NCBI GenBank assembly: GCA_021442155.1
Contig: CM038232.1
Coordinates: 64,399,555 to 64,463,554, forward strand
Direction of reading: 5' to 3'
Source: Cymbidium sinense
Taxonomy: Eukaryota > Streptophyta > Magnoliopsida > Asparagales > Orchidaceae
Length of the DNA stretch: 64,000 nucleotides
Below are positions 61,201-64,000 of the stretch, in pieces. Position 1 is the first letter of the stretch; each line of letters starts with the position of its first letter. Under the pieces are notes generated by a model. The model saw nothing but the letters and a program-made list of their open reading frames with translations, had not been told where the DNA came from and made no database searches. The translations under genes were made by a program, and so were the position numbers.

Positions 61201-63947
61201 ATTCGAGGTTAACAAGAAATGGAGTGCTCCTAGTGGAGAATGTTGGAGCTATAGTTGGGAGGCTTGGGTTTGATGGAGAGCTAAGACGGGTGTATTAGTG
61301 AGGTCGGGATAGATGAGCAACATGTTGTGCTGTGGTCAGACAGAATAAGAGGCATCGAGATGTGGATTGCAATTTTGGGAGAGATGAGTTGGGGGTTGTG
61401 TAAACTTGAGAGGAGAGCTTGTTGTGCGGTAAGGCTACAACCTAGGGAAATCGAGAGGGATACATGAGGCTAGCGAGCATCGGCTTAGGCATGAACAAGC
61501 GTGACAAGGTCGCATATGCAGGGATAGAGTCGAAGTTGGGAGGTCTTAACCTAGGGAATTGAGGAGGGAGTGTGAGAGGAGCAGACAATTGGCGGTTTTT
61601 GCATGTGGTGTAAGGTGAGTGGGGGAGGGAGTGAGGGAGAGAGAGAGAGAAAGAGAGAGATTCAAGTGGATCGAATGGGAGAAACGAGAGAATTATGCAT
61701 TAATAGTTTATGCGATTGGGGGGCAAGTTTTTAGGTTTTTTTAGGTAATTATTTCTCTTTTTTTTAGAGCTACGTGATGTGAGGCAGCAAGACTGAAACA
61801 CTGAATCTCCAGGAAGAGGGTGGAGTAGAGTGGTGGATTGCAGAAAGTGACCTAGATTTGACCTAGATTTTGATAAGGATAAGATGGGGTGGCTACTAAT
61901 AATAATAAAATAAAGATATAGTAATATATAATAGCTTAATATAATTTTTAATAAGTTTTTAAATATAATTTCAAATATAAAATTATTATTATAATGCTTT
62001 TATTTTTAGACTATGTATATTTTTTATATTTTTTACTTTGATTTGATTTAGATTAAATGATGAAAATCTACGTGTATCAAAATCCTCTTTGAAATTTCTT
62101 TCAAAAAGTTGAATCATTGCTTCATATGCGAACAAATTTTGTGATTTTTTTCTAAACAATGATCTAGTCAAAATGAGTGTCTTTTCAAGCCTTTTTCAAT
62201 GTTTTGGACACCTTGCGAATGGACGATGTTTTAGCAATTTTGATGATGGTTAAGGCATTTTGAGCTCGATTTGCATGATATTGCATCCGTAGCCCATCAA
62301 TTTCGTTGTATGTGGTCGAGTCGATCATGAAAGGTTCTTTTTTAGAGGATTTCAACATATTGGATGTATAGGTGTTTAAAGACGGTGATTTGGGTCTAAT
62401 TTGTATGACATCATGTCCAATTCTTCTTTCTTTCATCAAGCTTGATTGAAAGATTCTTTTTAGAAGATCTTGATATTTGAGAGGCAACAGTGGATTCTGT
62501 TGTATGATCGAGTGTTTCGGGTGATTTTTATCGCAATTGAGGAATTTTAAATTTGATTGGCGTAATATTACGTTCATACCGACTCACTTAGTGGGATAAA
62601 GGCTTGTTGTTGTTGTTGTAATATTACATTCATAGTTTGTTGATTTTATCATTTTCACTCTATTCGATTTATGAAGCGAGTATGGAGGTCAATTTATCCC
62701 ATAACGTCTGTGGGTAACTTTTGAATGCCATCAGAACCCTTTTTTTATCTTCTTGCGATAAAAACCAGTCTTTGTCTCTTTTACTAATGAACTTTTAGTT
62801 ATGATGCTTATTGGATTTTGTAATATTCTATGGAGGCAATAATTTATTGTTTAAATACTTATTCCTTCTTTCGAAGAAAAAACACAATGACAGTTTCTTG
62901 TACAATTTGTTATATCTTCTGACATAAAATGGAAAACAATGCAATTGCCTTATATATTTTAAGTTTTATAAAATGTGAGATATAAAGGGTCATATTGTTT
63001 GTTTATGAGAAGTGATAATGGGGCTTAGTTTAAGAAAGATTTATTTCTTTTGGTGTGCTATCTTCTTCATATTTAGACCCAATGTCATTTTATATAAGCT
63101 TGTAAAAGCTCCATTTGCGCTCTTTAAAAGCTTAAGAAAAAATCATTTTCATTCTTTTTAATGATTTGATCACCCAATGTCACAACCCCATCACTAGATC
63201 TTCTACGGCTAAAATTACACTCATGAATTTAGTTATAGATATACTTAAATTAAAGTTTTTAGATTCTAAGGTTGACCTCCATAATTCAAGTTTCTCTTGA
63301 ATTCCCTCTCATCTTATCAACAAGAAGAATATCATCAACAAAAGGCATACACCATAGTACATTGTATGATAAATGTCTATTAAGAATATTCATAGCTAAA
63401 ACAAAAAAGATATGAGCTTAAAGCCAATCCTTGATGTAATTTAATTGAAATTGAAAAATACTTGTTCAACCCCACTTGTGTTTGAGCACAAGTAATAGCT
63501 CAGTATACATATCCTTAACCACTTGAGTATAAGCAATAATAACACCTTCCTTTTCTAGAAATATCTTAAGAGAATAAAGAAATAAAATTCTTTCATTTTC
63601 TTATTCTATTTTTTTTTTGGCTCATTTTCGAAGGTAGACCTAAAAAGACTTGGTTAAGATGTATAAAAAATGATCTTAGTTTATTTGAATTAAATGAGAA
63701 TTTTACACAATAGGACACAATGGAGAAAAATGATTCATGTAGCCGACCCCACATAGTGGGATAAAGGCTTCTTGTTGTTGGCCCATTTGAGTCAAAATTC
63801 TATGCTTTTATATAATGATTTACTCATTTATATGGATGCATTTTCCATGCTAGCATTTTGAACTGATTGTCTGCATAATTTCTACCCCTGTATATAGGAC
63901 TGGGCCAAGGTGTTAATAATCTTTCAATGAAAGGCTGGCCTTTAACT
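52264..63947 (+). CDS. LUH: LEUNIG_HOMOLOG-like transcriptional co-repressor, 5' part (partial, seven coding exons)
   Basis: Gro/TLE-type plant co-repressor that acts in the nucleus through SEUSS-type adaptors and Mediator/histone deacetylases to silence target genes (known for LUG/LUH). Joined exons give 256 residues. Residues ~1-88 form the LUFS domain with a LisH motif ([16 protein letters not shown]) and the hallmark [20 protein letters not shown] Gln/His-rich linker follows, then [21 protein letters not shown] and LSMKGWPLT; the last three fit LUH better than LUG. The C-terminal WD40 propeller lies beyond the window. The start is chosen for its position at the conserved N-terminus and its context (A at -3, G at +4). 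All splice sites are GT-AG and phases agree. Exon 4 is unusually divergent, and the usual 'VPGG' step reads VPRG ([10 protein letters not shown]). No stop or frameshift was found. Confidence 0.9.
52393..52490 (+). CDS. LUH: LUH-like exon 2
   Basis: Acceptor TCTGCAG at 52,392, donor GTAATT at 52,491. It encodes the rest of the LisH helix pair ([20 protein letters not shown]) and [12 protein letters not shown], ending one base into the next Ala codon. It aligns without gaps to the family. Confidence 0.92.
54650..54785 (+). repeat. Intron 2 direct repeat, copy a
   Basis: Starts 'gcaagcttaggatggatctgagaaa' and runs to 'taattttaccttt'. It repeats at 56,448. The flanking 'cctgcacaagaaaaacatata' follows this copy but precedes the second copy, so the order of the two parts is swapped. 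Confidence 0.8.
54815..55085 (+). repeat. ~270-bp repeat shared by introns 2 and 6, copy a
   Basis: From 'ctcgggagtgtatgtg(t)ccatcaatc' to 'attgcataattttt'. It matches 60,697-60,966 with roughly one difference per ten bases by eye, including the block 'aagatgtatatttttaaaataatta'. No protein-coding content. Confidence 0.8.
56448..56582 (+). repeat. Intron 2 direct repeat, copy b
   Basis: 'gcacgcttaggatggatctgagaaa' through 'ccatgtggctcgct' to 'actaattttacctttt'. Preceded by a (T)n/(TTTA)n tract at about 56,410-56,447. See copy a. Confidence 0.8.
57904..58013 (+). CDS. LUH: LUH-like exon 3
   Basis: Acceptor ...ATTGCAG, donor GTCGGA. It encodes [20 protein letters not shown] followed by [17 protein letters not shown], the most conserved part of the LUFS domain, ending in phase 0. 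This single exon already identifies the family. Confidence 0.95.
58118..58416 (+). CDS. LUH: LUH-like exon 4 (Gln-rich linker)
   Basis: Acceptor GAGTTGCAG, donor GGTATG with two bases of a Gly codon left. It begins [20 protein letters not shown], typical of the linker after the LUFS domain, and ends [16 protein letters not shown]. Between them the usual AAKMYEER-type segment is replaced by [15 protein letters not shown] preceded by a hydrophobic run (YISHVILMF) not expected in this family. Either this copy diverges quickly or part of this exon is spliced out; no strong internal splice pair was seen. Confidence 0.85.
58496..58562 (+). CDS. LUH: LUH-like exon 5
   Basis: Acceptor TGTGACAG, donor GTAATG. 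It encodes [22 protein letters not shown], matching the 'GQLVQGNxGxVSAALQQIQxRxQQ' block of LUH. Intron 4 is 79 bp. Confidence 0.88.
58655..58766 (+). CDS. LUH: LUH-like exon 6
   Basis: Acceptor TTTGACAG, donor GTAGGT, phase 1. It encodes [20 protein letters not shown] then [11 protein letters not shown] and VGMSN, equal to the 'EIKSEVN...LPVDPSTVYGQGILQSKPG' block of LUH. It sits between a 92-bp and a 5.1-kb intron. Confidence 0.9.
60697..60966 (+). repeat. ~270-bp repeat shared by introns 2 and 6, copy b
   Basis: See copy a at 54,815. Same orientation. This copy ends 'cacaatttttagagaagg', where the GA-rich region starts. Confidence 0.8.
60967..61900. other. GA-rich, GC-richer block within intron 6
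   Basis: G+A-rich on the plus strand with (GA)n at about 61,637-61,662 and the 14-bp near-palindrome 'gactctccctctatagagagagtg' at about 61,002. Its composition is unlike the surrounding intron. It could be the 5' region of a LINE or the LTR of an unrecognised element. No coding support. Confidence 0.4.
62185..62577 (-). CDS. Unidentified 130-codon open frame
   Basis: Basic, Ser/Lys-rich protein without Cys clusters, signal peptide or membrane segment, with stretches such as [20 protein letters not shown] and [20 protein letters not shown]. No family was recognised. It lies antisense in an intron among transposon fragments and its start abuts a LINE insertion target site. It could be a remnant of a transposon protein or a chance frame. 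Confidence 0.2.
   Translation of the reverse strand: MNVILRQSNLKFLNCDKNHPKHSIIQQNPLLPLKYQDLLKRIFQSSLMKERRIGHDVIQIRPKSPSLNTYTSNMLKSSKKEPFMIDSTTYNEIDGLRMQYHANRAQNALTIIKIAKTSSIRKVSKTLKKA
62562..62634 (+). mobile_element. 39-bp LINE 3'-end insertion with 17-bp target-site duplication
   Basis: GTAATATTACGTTCATA (62,562-62,578) and GTAATATTACATTCATA (62,618-62,634) flank 39 bases. These read 'ccgactcacttagtgggat', 'aaaggc' and a (TTG)n end. The inserted words are those at the very 3' end of the LINE remnant at 63,740-63,780 ('ccgaccccacatagtgggataaaggctt...ttgttg'). This is an extreme 5' truncation with tail and duplication still readable. Confidence 0.85.
63160..63570 (-). pseudogene. LINE reverse transcriptase remnant (minus strand)
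   Basis: On the minus strand: [20 protein letters not shown], then a stretch matching 'YFPISIGLHQGSALSPYLF' in decayed form, [10 protein letters not shown], then [11 protein letters not shown] (about 63,310-63,345) and [20 protein letters not shown]. The F-V-D-D motif corresponds to the catalytic 'FADD' of plant LINE RTs. Stops and shifts occur. It faces the opposite way to the C-terminal fragment next to it. Confidence 0.8.
63600..63782 (+). pseudogene. LINE ORF2 C-terminus and 3' end (plus strand)
   Basis: [20 protein letters not shown] near 63,631-63,690, then a '[16 protein letters not shown]'-type end in broken frame (63,715-63,755), followed by 'tagtgggataaaggcttcttgttgttgg'. This is the RTE-like LINE end also seen in truncated form at 62,579. 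It lies about 115 bp upstream of exon 7. Confidence 0.8.
63898..63947 (+). CDS. LUH: LUH-like exon 7 (last coding exon in window)
   Basis: Acceptor TATATAG, donor GTAAGT at 63,948. It encodes [16 protein letters not shown] after completing the split Gly codon. The 'LxLKGWPLTG' motif is a fixed landmark of LUG/LUH before the second Gln-rich stretch. The total from the ATG is 768 coding bases, exactly 256 codons. The gene continues outside the window. Confidence 0.92.
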
Positions 63948-64000
63948 GTAAGTTGTGGTTAGCTACTAATTTTGATTTTGCTATGAACAATTTTAATGAT
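63948..64000 (+). other. Start of LUH-like intron 7
   Basis: Begins GTAAGTTG, a strong donor; runs to the window edge. Confidence 0.85.

Larger units (their letters stand above)
58767..63897 (+). other. LUH-like intron 6 (5.1 kb, repeat-filled)
   Basis: Contains an unassigned 59,150-60,690 stretch, the 270-bp repeat copy b, a GA-rich region (60,965-61,900), an orphan frame on the minus strand, a 39-bp LINE insertion and two facing LINE remnants. The ends are GTAGGT and TATATAG. Confidence 0.8.

Overview
This is a repeat-dominated, AT-rich stretch of a plant nuclear genome. It holds one recognisable host gene, at the right end, and about 52 kb of nested, mostly decayed transposable elements. 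The gene product (a LEUNIG-type LUFS/LisH co-repressor) and the element types (Tat-like and Tekay-like Ty3/gypsy, Ty1/copia, CACTA, RTE-like LINE) point to an angiosperm. The very long TE-filled introns would suit a large-genome plant; a monocot such as a palm is possible, but the species cannot be fixed from this sequence.

Layout. 1-8,962: a Tat/Ogre-like Ty3/gypsy element with two ~2 kb LTRs. The left LTR is cut by the window edge. The element has a GCGACTCTGCTGGGGAT primer site, a ~1.6 kb leader made of ~65-80 bp hairpin repeats, and only the gag-end/protease part of its coding region. 9,240-12,996: a frameshifted CACTA (En/Spm) TNP2 transposase on the minus strand with its right terminus. 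13,019-17,520: LTR and 3'-internal pieces of the Tat-like family, inverted relative to the first element. 17,521-26,645: two copies of a ~4-4.6 kb non-coding module (AATTAA-rich block, GC-richer block, GGTCAA-rich tract). 26,646-32,856: a minus-strand Ty1/copia element, apparently split by a third, inverted module copy ending in an LTR piece. 33,775-37,847: an almost identical 2.03 kb tandem duplication. 38,430-39,020: GC-rich palindromic repeats. 40,100-40,430: a LINE remnant. 41,022-47,719: a complete-ended but internally deleted chromovirus with AATAT target-site duplications. 47,800-49,640: an old, degenerate direct repeat.

The host gene, a LEUNIG_HOMOLOG (LUH)-like co-repressor, starts at 52,264 on the plus strand and runs off the right edge. 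Seven coding exons, all with GT/AG borders and matching phase, give 256 residues: the LUFS/LisH domain, the Gln-rich linker, and the segment before the WD40 propeller. The WD40 part lies outside the window. Two introns exceed 5 kb and carry repeats and LINE fragments.

No tRNA, rRNA, CRISPR or bacterial-type feature was found. I did not find a clearly new gene system. The least ordinary structures are the hairpin-repeat leader, the thrice-repeated non-coding module, the GC palindrome family, and a 39-bp LINE insertion that still has its 17-bp target-site duplication.
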